Assembly: GCF_003347015.1 (NCBI RefSeq)
Contig: NZ_PNFB01000009.1
Span: 61,786-125,785, forward strand
Direction: 5' to 3'
DNA: 64,000 nt
Origin: Brachybacterium sp. YJGR34
GTDB taxonomy: Bacteria > Actinomycetota > Actinomycetes > Actinomycetales > Dermabacteraceae
Shown: in pieces, positions 52,397 through 60,814 of the stretch
How the letters are laid out: the number at the start of each line of letters is the position of its first letter
How positions within the stretch are numbered: position 1 is the stretch's first letter
Position numbers and translations under genes: made by a program
Notes under the pieces: generated by a model
Database searches by the model: none
What the model saw: only the letters and a program-made list of their open reading frames with translations
Told to the model about the DNA's origin: nothing

Positions 52397-52777
52397 ATGG
52401 ATGAGACCTCCGCCGATCAGGGCGCGGTGCGCCTGGTCCACGACGACGACCGCGACCGCTTCGAGGCCCTGCGGGGTGAGGAGGTGGTCGCCGTCCTCGG
52501 CTACGGCGACGAGGAGAGCGCCGTCGCGGGCGGGGCCACGGTCCGCGACCTGCGATCGACCGTGGTGGCCCCCGAGCACTCCGGCCGCGGCATCGGCTCC
52601 GCCATCGTCCGCTTCGCGCTGGAGGACGCCCGCACCCGGGGCCTGCAGGTGACGGCCACCTGCTGGTTCGCGCGCGGATGGCTCGAGCGCCACCGAGAGT
52701 ATGCGGACCTGCTCGCCCCGGGCCGGGCCGGGAGCGATGACGGTCCTGCCGAGGGGCCGACGAAGGAGACGCGATGA
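52397..52777 (+). CDS. GNAT acetyltransferase (short, YidJ-like)
   Basis: A 126-residue minimal GNAT: VVAVLGYGDEESAVAGGATVRDLRS, STVVAPEHSGRGIGSAIVRFAL (acetyl-CoA loop HSGRGIG), TATCWFARGWLERHREYADLL. This YidJ-like shape lacks a substrate domain. First of an overlapping four-gene operon: GNAT, tyrosine phosphatase, amidase, S4 protein. Confidence 0.82.
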   Translation: MDETSADQGAVRLVHDDDRDRFEALRGEEVVAVLGYGDEESAVAGGATVRDLRSTVVAPEHSGRGIGSAIVRFALEDARTRGLQVTATCWFARGWLERHREYADLLAPGRAGSDDGPAEGPTKETR

Positions 52778-53283
52778 CCTACCGCATCCTCACCGTCTGC
52801 ACGGGCAACATCTGCCGTTCGCCGATGGCCGAGTACGCACTGCGCGCGGCCCTCGAGGCGGGAGGCCTGGACGATCGGGTCGAGATCGCCTCCGTCGGCA
52901 CCTCCGGCTGGGAGATCGGCAACCCGGTCGATCCGCGCGCGGGAGCCCTGCTGCGCCGCCACGGGATCGACGCCTCCGCGCACCGGGCCCGGCAGATGGA
53001 CGACGAGGAGCTCCGCCGCGCCGATCTGGTGCTCGCCCTCGATCACGATCACGTGGACCCGCTGCGACGCTCCCTGGGGCCGGACCGGGCGGAGGCCGTG
53101 GTGCGCATGGTGCGGGACTTCGCCCCGCGCCCGGTGGCCGACACCGGCATCCGCGACCCCTGGTACGGCGACGAGAGCGACTTCGAGACGGCCTGGGAGC
53201 AGATCGACGAGGCCGCGGCGGGCATCGTCGCGCACGTCCGTGAGGCGCTGGGCACCGCCGAGGCCCGCGAAGGCAGCCGGTGA
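52774..53283 (+). CDS. Low-molecular-weight protein-tyrosine phosphatase
   Basis: A 169-residue LMW-PTP. Catalytic loop CTGNICRS (Cys9, Arg15) and the general-acid loop DPWYGDE near residue 128. Acts on phosphotyrosine in proteins. Start overlaps the GNAT stop (ATGA) and the amidase GTG overlaps its stop. No tyrosine kinase gene in view. Confidence 0.95.
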   Translation: MTYRILTVCTGNICRSPMAEYALRAALEAGGLDDRVEIASVGTSGWEIGNPVDPRAGALLRRHGIDASAHRARQMDDEELRRADLVLALDHDHVDPLRRSLGPDRAEAVVRMVRDFAPRPVADTGIRDPWYGDESDFETAWEQIDEAAAGIVAHVREALGTAEAREGSR

Positions 53284-54782
53284 GTGCCGGACCGGGCGTG
53301 CCGCCGGAGCGCGTGGACGAGGCTCCGCTCGGCGCGCTCGAGACCGCGGCCGCACTGCGCCGCGGTGCGCTGGACGTCCGCGAGCTCACCGAGCAGACCC
53401 TCACCGCCGCCCGGGGGACCGGCGCCGTGGTGGGCGCCTTCGCGCACGTCCTCGAGGAGCTCTCCCGGGAGCAGGCCGGGGCCGCCGCCGAGCAGCTGTC
53501 GCGGGCGCGCCGTGCGGGCGGCGCCGCGGAGCTCGCCGCGATGCGTCCGCTGCTGGGGGTGCCGCTGCCGATCAAGGACCTCACCCGGATCGCGGGAGCG
53601 CCCTTCGAGGCAGGCAGCACCGCGCTGCGCGGGACGATCGCACCGGTCACCGACGGCGTCGCCCAGAGCATCCTCGATGCCGGCACCGTCACGATCGGCA
53701 AGACCACCACCCCCGAGTTCGGGATGCCCTGCTACACGGAGCCCGCCACCGGTGCGCCCGCGCGGACGCCCTGGGACCTGCGGCGCACCGCCGGCGGCTC
53801 CAGCGGCGGGGCGGCCGCGGCGGTCGCGAGCGGGGTGGTGCCGATCGCGCACGGCTCCGACGGCGGCGGCTCGGTGCGGATCCCCGCCGCATGCTGCGGG
53901 ATCGTCGGGATCAAGCCGACCCGGGGCCTGGTCTCGCCCGGGCCGCACGGCAGCGAGGGCATGGGGCTGGTGGTCGACGGCATGCTCGCGCGCAGCGTCC
54001 GCGACGTCGCCGCCGGGCTCGATGCGATCGCCGGGCCCCGGCCCGGCGACTTCGCGCCGCGGCTCCGCCCGGAGACGTCCTTCCTCGAGCAGCTCGCTGC
54101 CGAGGCCGGCGACGGCTCCCCGGCGAGGGGGCCCTTGCGGCTGGCCGTGCTCAGCGAGCCGCTGGCCGCGGAGACCGAGGTCCATCCCGCGGCCCTGCGG
54201 GGGCTCGAGCGCGCCGTGGAGGTGCTGGGTGCGCTCGGCCACGAGATCACCGTGATCCCTGCGCCCTTCACCCCCGCGGACTGGAGGGCGTTCATGCCGC
54301 TGTGGACCGTGGGCGCCGCGACGATCCCCCTCGCCCCGGAGCAGGAGGAGCAGCTCCTCGAGCTCACCCGCTGGCTGCGCGCACAGGGCCGGGCCACCAG
54401 CGGCGTGGATCTCGCGCGCGCGGTCACCGGGGTCCAGACCCTGGCGCGCCGCACCCTCGAGGGGCTCGCCCCCTTCGACGCAGTGCTCACCCCGACCCTG
54501 GCCGCGCCGCCGGCCTTCCCCGAGCAGCTGCAGCTGCCCGACGGCGCCGCGGACTTCGATGCCCAGTGCGCCTTCACCCCGTGGACCTCCACCTGGAACA
54601 TGCTCGGGACCGCCGCCCTGTCCGTGCCGCTGCACCGGGAGGAGGTCGACGGTGTCGAGCTGCCCTTCGGCGTGCAGCTGGGAGCCACCCGCCCCGGCGA
54701 CGACGCCCTGCTGCTGTCCGTGGCGGCCCAGCTCGAGGCCCACGACCCGTGGCCGCTGGTGCGGACCCCGGCGCCGGCATGA
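53280..54782 (+). CDS. Amidase (amidase signature family)
   Basis: A 500-residue hydrolase with the Ser-cisSer-Lys triad: Lys99 in LPIKDLTRIAG, Ser174/175 in TAGGSSGGAAAAVASG, nucleophile Ser198 in GSDGGGSVRIPAACCGIVGIKP. These enzymes hydrolyse amides; GatA needs GatB/C, absent here, so this is a stand-alone amidase of unknown substrate. GTG start overlaps the phosphatase stop. Confidence 0.92.
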   Translation: MSAGPGVPPERVDEAPLGALETAAALRRGALDVRELTEQTLTAARGTGAVVGAFAHVLEELSREQAGAAAEQLSRARRAGGAAELAAMRPLLGVPLPIKDLTRIAGAPFEAGSTALRGTIAPVTDGVAQSILDAGTVTIGKTTTPEFGMPCYTEPATGAPARTPWDLRRTAGGSSGGAAAAVASGVVPIAHGSDGGGSVRIPAACCGIVGIKPTRGLVSPGPHGSEGMGLVVDGMLARSVRDVAAGLDAIAGPRPGDFAPRLRPETSFLEQLAAEAGDGSPARGPLRLAVLSEPLAAETEVHPAALRGLERAVEVLGALGHEITVIPAPFTPADWRAFMPLWTVGAATIPLAPEQEEQLLELTRWLRAQGRATSGVDLARAVTGVQTLARRTLEGLAPFDAVLTPTLAAPPAFPEQLQLPDGAADFDAQCAFTPWTSTWNMLGTAALSVPLHREEVDGVELPFGVQLGATRPGDDALLLSVAAQLEAHDPWPLVRTPAPA

Positions 54783-55216
54783 GCGCTGCGGACCCTGCCC
54801 CCGGACCGGCCTCCGTGCGCCTGGACGTGTGGCTGTGGAGCGCGCGATTGATGCCCACCCGGTCCGCGGCCACCGCGGCCTGCCGCGCCGGACACGTGCG
54901 GCGCAACGGGGAGAGCGCGAAGGCGGCCCAGCGGATCGTGGTGGGGGACGAGCTGCGGGTGCGCTCGCCGGGCCATGAGCGCATCGTGCTCGTCACGCGG
55001 ATCCTCACCAAGCGGGTGGGGGCGCCGATCGCGCGTGAGGCCTACGAGGACCACAGTCCCGAGCCCGCACCGCAGCTCGCGGCCGCGCCTCCGCGCCGGG
55101 AGCGGGGCACCGGGCGCCCCACGAAACGGGAGCGCCGGGCGTTCGAGCGCCTGCGCGGCCGTGACCAGCTGCTGCGGGCGCGGGATCAGGAGTGGGACGA
55201 GGACGACGACCGCTGA
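54779..55216 (+). CDS. S4-domain RNA-binding protein (Hsp15-like)
   Basis: A 145-residue protein with an S4 domain at residues 13-75: RLDVWLWSARLMPTRSAATAACRAGHVRRNG, then VVGDELRV. The C-terminal tail is Arg/Glu-rich and disordered. Hsp15 binds stalled large ribosomal subunits carrying nascent chains in E. coli; the same role here is inference. ATG overlaps the amidase stop by four bases. Confidence 0.88.
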   Translation: MSAADPAPGPASVRLDVWLWSARLMPTRSAATAACRAGHVRRNGESAKAAQRIVVGDELRVRSPGHERIVLVTRILTKRVGAPIAREAYEDHSPEPAPQLAAAPPRRERGTGRPTKRERRAFERLRGRDQLLRARDQEWDEDDDR

Positions 55217-55222
55217 GCGTCC

Positions 55223-56620
55223 TCAGTGCGCGTGCGCCAGCAGCTCCTGCCGGTTGGTGGTGAGCCGGTTCAGCAGCCGCCGCTCGGTCTGGACCACCTT
55301 CGGGTTCGCGCCGTCGGCCAGCAGTCGCTGGCGGATCGAGGCGAGATCCGCGCTCTCCCGGATGAACCGCTTCATCACCGGTCGGGCGCCGATCTGGGAG
55401 GCCCAGCGCTTGCCCTCGCGCCGTCCCTTCCAGGTCGCGAGCATGTCGACCTCCTCGTGCGTGAGCCATCCCTGATTGGCGTAGTCGCCGAGGCGGATCC
55501 TGGTCAGTCGCGACTCGTCCCAGATGAGGATCACGATCGCGATCAGCCAGCACAGGGAGATGAGCATCTTCGCGCCGTACATGACCAGCAGGGCGAGGGC
55601 GGAGGTGCTGAGGGTGGCGGCGAGGTTCCAGGCCCCGTGCAGCAGCATGCCGGGGATGAGTGCCGGGAGGAAGACCACGAAGCCCATGATGGTGCCCCAC
55701 TTGCGGGCCACGAAGCCCACCGTGATGCCGGTCAGCGAGGTGTAGATCGCGTGGCCGAAGATGTTCAGAACTCCGCGCATGATGAAGCTGAACAGCACGC
55801 CGCCGGCGCCCATGTCCTCGAGCCCGCGGGTGTAGTAGATGATGTTCTCGGTGAAGGCGAAGCCGCCGCCGATGAGGGAGCCGTAGATGAGGCCGTCGAG
55901 CGGCCCGTTGAAGTAGCGCCGAGCCAGGATCATCAGCAGCAGCAGCCCCAGCCCCTTGGTGGTCTCCTCCACGAGCGGGGCGCTGAGGACGGGACCGGCG
56001 AAGTTCGCGGCCGCCTCGCTGCCGGTGACGACGTAGACGAGGAGGCTGTTGAGGGTGTTGAGCCAGTAGCTGCCGAAGGCCGCCACCGCGGCGCCCCAGA
56101 ACACGGCGATGATCAGCAGCGGGAGCGGCTGCGGGTCCCAGCGGTCGGCCAGGAACATGACCCCCGCGATGACGAGCAGGGAGATCGAGGCGATGAAGGC
56201 GGTGACCGGCCACCACACGGGGTTCGAGCTCGCCGTGAGCACGAACTGGAGGAAGAAGAACCCCAGCACCAGCAGCAGTCCCAGGCCCAGCAGGAGCAGC
56301 GCGATCCACACCGCGATGCTCACGGCCGGGATCTTCGTGGCCTCCTGCGAGACCTCCTGGGCGCGCCGAGCCTGCGTGGACCAGGCCGAGACGGGCTGGG
56401 CCTGGTCGGGCCGCTGGATCTGCGCCGGGGCGTAGCGGGCCGCGGTGAGTCCCGAGGCCGGCCGCACGGAGGTGTCGTAGGCCCGGGGATTGCCGTAGTC
56501 GACGTAGCGGGGCTGCGCCTGGAACGAGGGTGCGTCGGGCGCGGACTGCGGGGCCCCCGGTCGCGGTCTCCCGTTGGGCATGAACTGACCCTGCGGCGGC
56601 GGATAGGGGGGCTGGGACAT
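55223..56620 (-). CDS. PrsW-family intramembrane metalloprotease
   Basis: A 465-residue protein. Residues 1-100 are Pro/Gln-rich and cytoplasmic; eight or so membrane segments span about 105-390; the C-terminal 80 residues are soluble. Protease motifs: APLVEETTKGL (Glu-Glu), GFAFTENIIYY, FGHAIYTSLTG and LLHGAWN (metal His). PrsW in Bacillus cleaves an anti-sigma factor; target here unknown. Start at 56620; a frame extends to 56674. Confidence 0.9.
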   Translation of the reverse strand: MSQPPYPPPQGQFMPNGRPRPGAPQSAPDAPSFQAQPRYVDYGNPRAYDTSVRPASGLTAARYAPAQIQRPDQAQPVSAWSTQARRAQEVSQEATKIPAVSIAVWIALLLLGLGLLLVLGFFFLQFVLTASSNPVWWPVTAFIASISLLVIAGVMFLADRWDPQPLPLLIIAVFWGAAVAAFGSYWLNTLNSLLVYVVTGSEAAANFAGPVLSAPLVEETTKGLGLLLLMILARRYFNGPLDGLIYGSLIGGGFAFTENIIYYTRGLEDMGAGGVLFSFIMRGVLNIFGHAIYTSLTGITVGFVARKWGTIMGFVVFLPALIPGMLLHGAWNLAATLSTSALALLVMYGAKMLISLCWLIAIVILIWDESRLTRIRLGDYANQGWLTHEEVDMLATWKGRREGKRWASQIGARPVMKRFIRESADLASIRQRLLADGANPKVVQTERRLLNRLTTNRQELLAHAH

Positions 56621-56719
56621 GGTGGCCTCGGTTTCGGCGGCGGAGAGGTCAGGGAGAGGAGGGGAGCCCGGCACGTCGCCGTCGGTTCCCCCGGGACGGA
56701 CGCGGCACGGTTCGGTGCG

Positions 56720-56725
56720 ATGCTA
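56720..56725 (-). promoter_or_regulatory. Possible -10 box for the PrsW gene
   Basis: TAGCAT on the minus strand about 100 bases before the ATG. The intergenic region 56621-56900 otherwise holds the clpB HAIR element. Confidence 0.3.
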
Positions 56726-56820
56726 CAGGGGAGCACGCCGCGGGGAGCGGGGCGGGGCGCCGCTGTGGACGACCCGGATCGCGGCGGCGGGCGCTCCGCG
56801 GCGGACCGGCACCTCCATGG

Positions 56821-56841
56821 GTTGAGCGGAATAGACTCAAC
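56821..56841. promoter_or_regulatory. HAIR operator of clpB
   Basis: GTTGAGC, seven bases, ACTCAAC: symmetric TTGAG / CTCAA arms with HAIR spacing. It lies 60 bases before the clpB GTG, where HspR sites are found in other actinobacteria. It ties clpB to the dnaK operon regulator. Confidence 0.82.
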
Positions 56842-56900
56842 TTTGGAGTCGTTGCACCGGATGTCCCCACGCCCGCACATGCACATCGGAGAGGAGCATC

Positions 56901-59546
56901 GTGGAGTTCCAGTTCACCACCCGCGCGCAGGAGGCCGTCACCGCCGCCGCCGAGCATGCCGTCACCCTCGGCAATCCCCAGATCAGCTCCCTGCACCTGC
57001 TGGCGGCGCTGGTCGGCCAGCGCGACGGCATCGCCCGTGCCGCGCTCGAGCGGACCGGGGCCGATCCGCTCGACGTCGCCGCGCGCGCCGAGCAGGCGAT
57101 CGAGGCCCTGCCGCGGGTCAGCGGCGGCGGCACCTCCTCGCCGACCTTCGTCGGAACGGGCTTCGACGCGCTCGAGGCCGCCCGTCACGAGGCCGATGCC
57201 CAGAAGCGCACCTACCTGTCCACCGAGCATCTGATGATCGGCATCGCGCTCGGCACGGACGATGCCGCCCGGCTGCTCGCCGCCGCCGGCGCGACCCCTC
57301 GAGCCCTCCGCGATGCCGTGACCACTCTGCTGCCAGGAGATGACCGCATGAACCAGATGGATTCCCAGAACCCCGAGGGCACCTTCCAGAGCCTGGAGAA
57401 GTTCGGGGTGGACCTCACCGAGATGGCCCGCGAGGGCCGGCTGGACCCGGTGATCGGCCGCGACGCCGAGATCCGCCGCGTGGTGCAGGTGCTCTCGCGC
57501 CGCACCAAGAACAACCCGGTGCTGATCGGCGAGCCCGGGGTGGGCAAGACCGCCGTCGTGGAGGGGCTCGCCCAGCGCATCGTCGCCGGGGACGTCCCCG
57601 ATTCGCTGCGCGGCAAGACGCTCGTCTCCCTCGACCTGTCCTCGATGGTCGCCGGCTCGAAGTACCGCGGAGAGTTCGAGGAGCGGATGAAGGCCGTGCT
57701 CGACGAGATCCGCTCCTCGAACGGCCAGATCATCACCTTCATCGACGAGCTGCACACGGTGGTGGGCGCGGGAGGCTCCGGGGACGGCTCGATGGACGCG
57801 GGCAACATGCTCAAGCCCATGCTGGCCCGCGGCGAGCTGCGCATGGTCGGCGCGACGACGCTCGACGAGTATCGGGAGAACATCGAGAAGGACCCCGCGC
57901 TCGAGCGCCGCTTCCAGCAGGTGCTGGTGGGGGAGCCGAGCGTCGAGGACACGGTGACGATCCTGCGCGGGCTCAAGGACAAGTACGAGGCGCACCACAA
58001 GGTGACCATCACCGATGCCGCCCTGGTCGCCGCGGCCTCGCTGTCCTCGCGGTACATCTCCGGTCGGCAGCTGCCGGACAAGGCGATCGACCTGGTCGAC
58101 GAGGCCGCCTCCCGCCAGCGCATGGAGCTGGACTCCTCCCCGGAGGAGCTGGACATCCTGCGGCGGCAGGTGGACCGGCTGAAGATGGAGGAGCTGGCCC
58201 TCGACGGCAGCGACGACCCCGGCAGCATCGCGCAGCTGGAGTCGGTGCGCGCCCAGCTGGCCGACCGCACCGAGCAGCGCAACGAGCTCGCTGCCCGCTG
58301 GGAGCGGGAGAAAGCCGGGCTGAACCTGGTCGGCGATCTCAAGGCGCAGCTCGAGCAGCTGCGCATGCAGGCGGACAGGGCACAGCGCGAGGGCGACCTC
58401 ACCGCGGCCTCGAAGATCCTCTACGGTGACATCCCCGCTCTCAAGGAGCAGCTGCGTGCGGCCGAGGAGCAGGAGTCCGCGCCCGGTGTCGAGGACGAGG
58501 GTCCGATGGTCGCCGATCACGTCGGCCCCGACGACATCGCCGACGTCGTCGCGGCGTGGACCGGCATCCCGGCCGGGCGGCTGCTCCAGGGGGAGAGCGA
58601 GAAGCTCCTGCACATGGAGGAGCTCCTGGGGCGGCGGCTGATCGGGCAGCAGCGCGCGGTCACCGAGGTCTCCGATGCGGTGCGCCGGTCCCGTGCGGGC
58701 ATCGCCGATCCGGATCGGCCCACCGGCTCGTTCCTGTTCCTGGGGCCGACGGGGGTGGGCAAGACCGAGCTGGCCAAGGCGCTCGCGGAGTTCCTCTTCG
58801 ACGACGAGCGGGCCATGATCCGCATCGACATGTCGGAGTACGGGGAGAAGCACACGGTCTCCCGGCTGGTCGGCTCCCCGCCCGGGTACGTCGGCTACGA
58901 CGAGGGCGGGCAGCTCACCGAGGCCGTGCGCCGTCGGCCCTACTCGGTGGTGCTGCTCGACGAGATCGAGAAGGCCCACCCCGACGTCTTCGACGTGCTG
59001 CTGCAGGTGCTCGACGACGGCCGGCTCACCGACGGGCAGGGACGCACCGTGGACTTCCGCTCCACGATCATGATCCTCACCTCCAACCTCGGTGCCCACG
59101 CCCTGCAGGACGCCGTGCTGTCCGAGGCGGAGAAGCACGAGAAGGTGATGCAGGTGGTGCGGGCCTCCTTCAAGCCCGAGTTCCTCAATCGCCTGGACGA
59201 CATCGTCATGTTCGACGCCCTGACCCGCGAGCAGCTCTCGCGCATCGTGACCCTGCAGATCGCGGAGGTCTCGGACCGGCTCGCCCAGCGGCGCATCACC
59301 CTGGACGTGGACGAGGCCGCCACCCGCTGGCTCGCCGATGCCGGCTTCGATCCGATGTACGGGGCGCGCCCGCTCAAGCGCCTGGTGCAGAAGGAGATCG
59401 GCGACGGCCTGGCCCGCCTCATCCTGCGCGGTCAGGTGCAGGACGGGCAGCAGGTCCAGGTGCGGATGCGCGAGGACGGTGGGGGCCTCGCGCTCGCGCC
59501 CGCGGAGCACGCACCGGAGGAGGCCGCGCCGGAGGGGACCGTGTGA
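56901..59546 (+). CDS. clpB: Disaggregase ClpB (Hsp100)
   Basis: An 881-residue AAA+ disaggregase from GTG, with GAGAGGAG upstream. N domain residues 1-145; first AAA domain with GEPGVGKT near residue 210; coiled-coil middle domain about 410-530 (LERQ-like EEL/RVD helices); second AAA domain with [14 protein letters not shown] near 616 and [12 protein letters not shown]. Works with DnaK to rescue aggregates. Has an internal ribosome site at codon 150. Confidence 0.98.
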   Translation: MEFQFTTRAQEAVTAAAEHAVTLGNPQISSLHLLAALVGQRDGIARAALERTGADPLDVAARAEQAIEALPRVSGGGTSSPTFVGTGFDALEAARHEADAQKRTYLSTEHLMIGIALGTDDAARLLAAAGATPRALRDAVTTLLPGDDRMNQMDSQNPEGTFQSLEKFGVDLTEMAREGRLDPVIGRDAEIRRVVQVLSRRTKNNPVLIGEPGVGKTAVVEGLAQRIVAGDVPDSLRGKTLVSLDLSSMVAGSKYRGEFEERMKAVLDEIRSSNGQIITFIDELHTVVGAGGSGDGSMDAGNMLKPMLARGELRMVGATTLDEYRENIEKDPALERRFQQVLVGEPSVEDTVTILRGLKDKYEAHHKVTITDAALVAAASLSSRYISGRQLPDKAIDLVDEAASRQRMELDSSPEELDILRRQVDRLKMEELALDGSDDPGSIAQLESVRAQLADRTEQRNELAARWEREKAGLNLVGDLKAQLEQLRMQADRAQREGDLTAASKILYGDIPALKEQLRAAEEQESAPGVEDEGPMVADHVGPDDIADVVAAWTGIPAGRLLQGESEKLLHMEELLGRRLIGQQRAVTEVSDAVRRSRAGIADPDRPTGSFLFLGPTGVGKTELAKALAEFLFDDERAMIRIDMSEYGEKHTVSRLVGSPPGYVGYDEGGQLTEAVRRRPYSVVLLDEIEKAHPDVFDVLLQVLDDGRLTDGQGRTVDFRSTIMILTSNLGAHALQDAVLSEAEKHEKVMQVVRASFKPEFLNRLDDIVMFDALTREQLSRIVTLQIAEVSDRLAQRRITLDVDEAATRWLADAGFDPMYGARPLKRLVQKEIGDGLARLILRGQVQDGQQVQVRMREDGGGLALAPAEHAPEEAAPEGTV
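57335..57350 (+). promoter_or_regulatory. Internal ribosome site and start in clpB
   Basis: AGGAGA (57335-57340) seven bases before an in-frame ATG (57348, codon 150) at the end of the N domain. In E. coli ClpB a shorter form lacking the N domain is made from an internal start at codon 149, so the same dual product is likely here. Confidence 0.55.
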
Positions 59547-59559
59547 GGCTCTCCGCCGC

Positions 59560-60678
59560 TCACCGCGGATCCCAGGGCAGCGGGACCGCCCGGCGCCGGG
59601 CGTCGTAGACGTCCTCGGAGTCCAGGACGTCCTCCCGGACGTTCTCGACGCCCTCCGCCAGGCCGCGCACGGACTGCTCGGCCCGGCGGAGGGGCTCCGC
59701 GGCGCCGGGGTGGACCGCCTCGACCGCGTCTCCCGCATGGCCCAGCATCTCCGCGCTGGTCGCAGGGAGCTGTGCGAACGAGGGCGCGGTCGCCAGCTCG
59801 ATCACGCCGTCAACGTGCCGATAGATCCCGCGCTCGCCGGCACGGATCGCTCCGGCGAGGTCGCCCCGTCCCAGGGCCTCGGTGATCTCGGCGCGGGTCT
59901 GCCCGGCATTCGCCCACAGATGCTCGGCCGAGGAGATCACCTGGCTGGCCGCCGAGCGCTCGCCGAACACCAGCGAGGAGGCCTCGTGGGGAATCCGCCC
60001 GATCGAGACCAGCGGCGTGAGCTCCTCGAGGCCGCTGTCGACGAGAGTGCGCTCCGCGCGGTCCAGGCTCGCGCCCCAGGTCTCGTGCGCGTCGAGCACC
60101 CCTTGGGCGAGTCGCGTGGCCGGATGCACGGCCAAGGCGGAGCGGCGGGCCTCCTCGGCGTTCTCGAGATGCTCGGGCTCCAGCGCATAGCTCTCGCCCG
60201 CCGGCAGGGGATCGCGCGCGCGGCGGACCGGGTCGATCGGATGCTGGAAGGGGCCCCCGATCCAGGGCCCCGGATCCTGGGGGATGCTCGGCCTGACCAG
60301 CCTCCCCGCCCGTGAGCCCAGCTCCTTCACCGCGCGTCCCCAGGGCAGCTCGGAGCGCAGCGCCCGCAGCGGATCGGCGGAGCGCTCGGCGGCGCCGGCT
60401 CCGCCGGCGGGATCGGGGCGGGAGGCCGCCTCCTGCTGGTCGGCCTCCTGCCGCAGCTGGTCGGCGTGCGTCCGCAGCTGTGCTCCCACCTGGGTGATGC
60501 TCTGATGCACGGCGTCGGTGCGCGCGGAGTGCTCCTGGGCGTCCGGGCCGGTCCAGTCGGTCCCGCGGACGACCTCGAGGATCCTCCCGCCGGTCTCGAT
60601 GATCTCGAGCGCACGCTCGGCGATCCGCTCGGAGAGGGTGTGCAGCGCCTCGGGTTCGCATCCGATGAAGGAGTTCAT
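59560..60678 (-). CDS. WXG100-like N-terminal, unknown secreted-type protein
   Basis: A 372-residue Ala/Glu-rich helical protein. The first 95 residues resemble WXG100/ESX substrates: two helices around a TDWTGPDA turn (W near residue 43), after LSERIAERALEIIETGGRILEVV. The middle is Pro-rich (residues about 95-190); the C-terminal helices end in DARRRAVPLPWDPR. No catalytic motif, cysteine pair or toxin domain is recognised. Start at 60678 follows a TACTCT box (leaderless). No ESX secretion or immunity gene is adjacent. Convergent with clpB. Confidence 0.7.
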   Translation of the reverse strand: MNSFIGCEPEALHTLSERIAERALEIIETGGRILEVVRGTDWTGPDAQEHSARTDAVHQSITQVGAQLRTHADQLRQEADQQEAASRPDPAGGAGAAERSADPLRALRSELPWGRAVKELGSRAGRLVRPSIPQDPGPWIGGPFQHPIDPVRRARDPLPAGESYALEPEHLENAEEARRSALAVHPATRLAQGVLDAHETWGASLDRAERTLVDSGLEELTPLVSIGRIPHEASSLVFGERSAASQVISSAEHLWANAGQTRAEITEALGRGDLAGAIRAGERGIYRHVDGVIELATAPSFAQLPATSAEMLGHAGDAVEAVHPGAAEPLRRAEQSVRGLAEGVENVREDVLDSEDVYDARRRAVPLPWDPR

Positions 60679-60684
60679 GCCGGG

Positions 60685-60690
60685 AGAGTA
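60685..60690 (-). promoter_or_regulatory. -10 box of WXG-like gene
   Basis: TACTCT on the minus strand, six bases before the ATG at 60678. Confidence 0.4.
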
Positions 60691-60760
60691 GGCGGGCCGG
60701 GACGTGGTCGACCGCGACGGGCCCCGCGGTGTGGACGACGGAGCATTGTGGAGGAACGAT

Positions 60761-60799
60761 GAGAGGCCCCCGGGACCCACAGGGTCTCGGGGGCCTCTC
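60761..60799 (-). terminator. Terminator-like hairpin after leuS
   Basis: 18-base arms starting GAGAGGCCCCCG with one G-T pair and a three-base loop, 16 bases past the leuS stop. No T-run follows. Confidence 0.7.
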
Positions 60800-60814
60800 C
60801 GCCCGCGGCGGTGC

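Noticed and set aside
53280..54782. GatA subunit of the tRNA amidotransferase
   Set aside because: Amidase motifs alone are shared; no gatB or gatC adjoins and the neighbours are unrelated, so a general amidase is safer.
56649..59738. Minus-strand open frame of about 1,030 codons over clpB
   Set aside because: Shadow of clpB with composition typical of antisense GC-rich frames.
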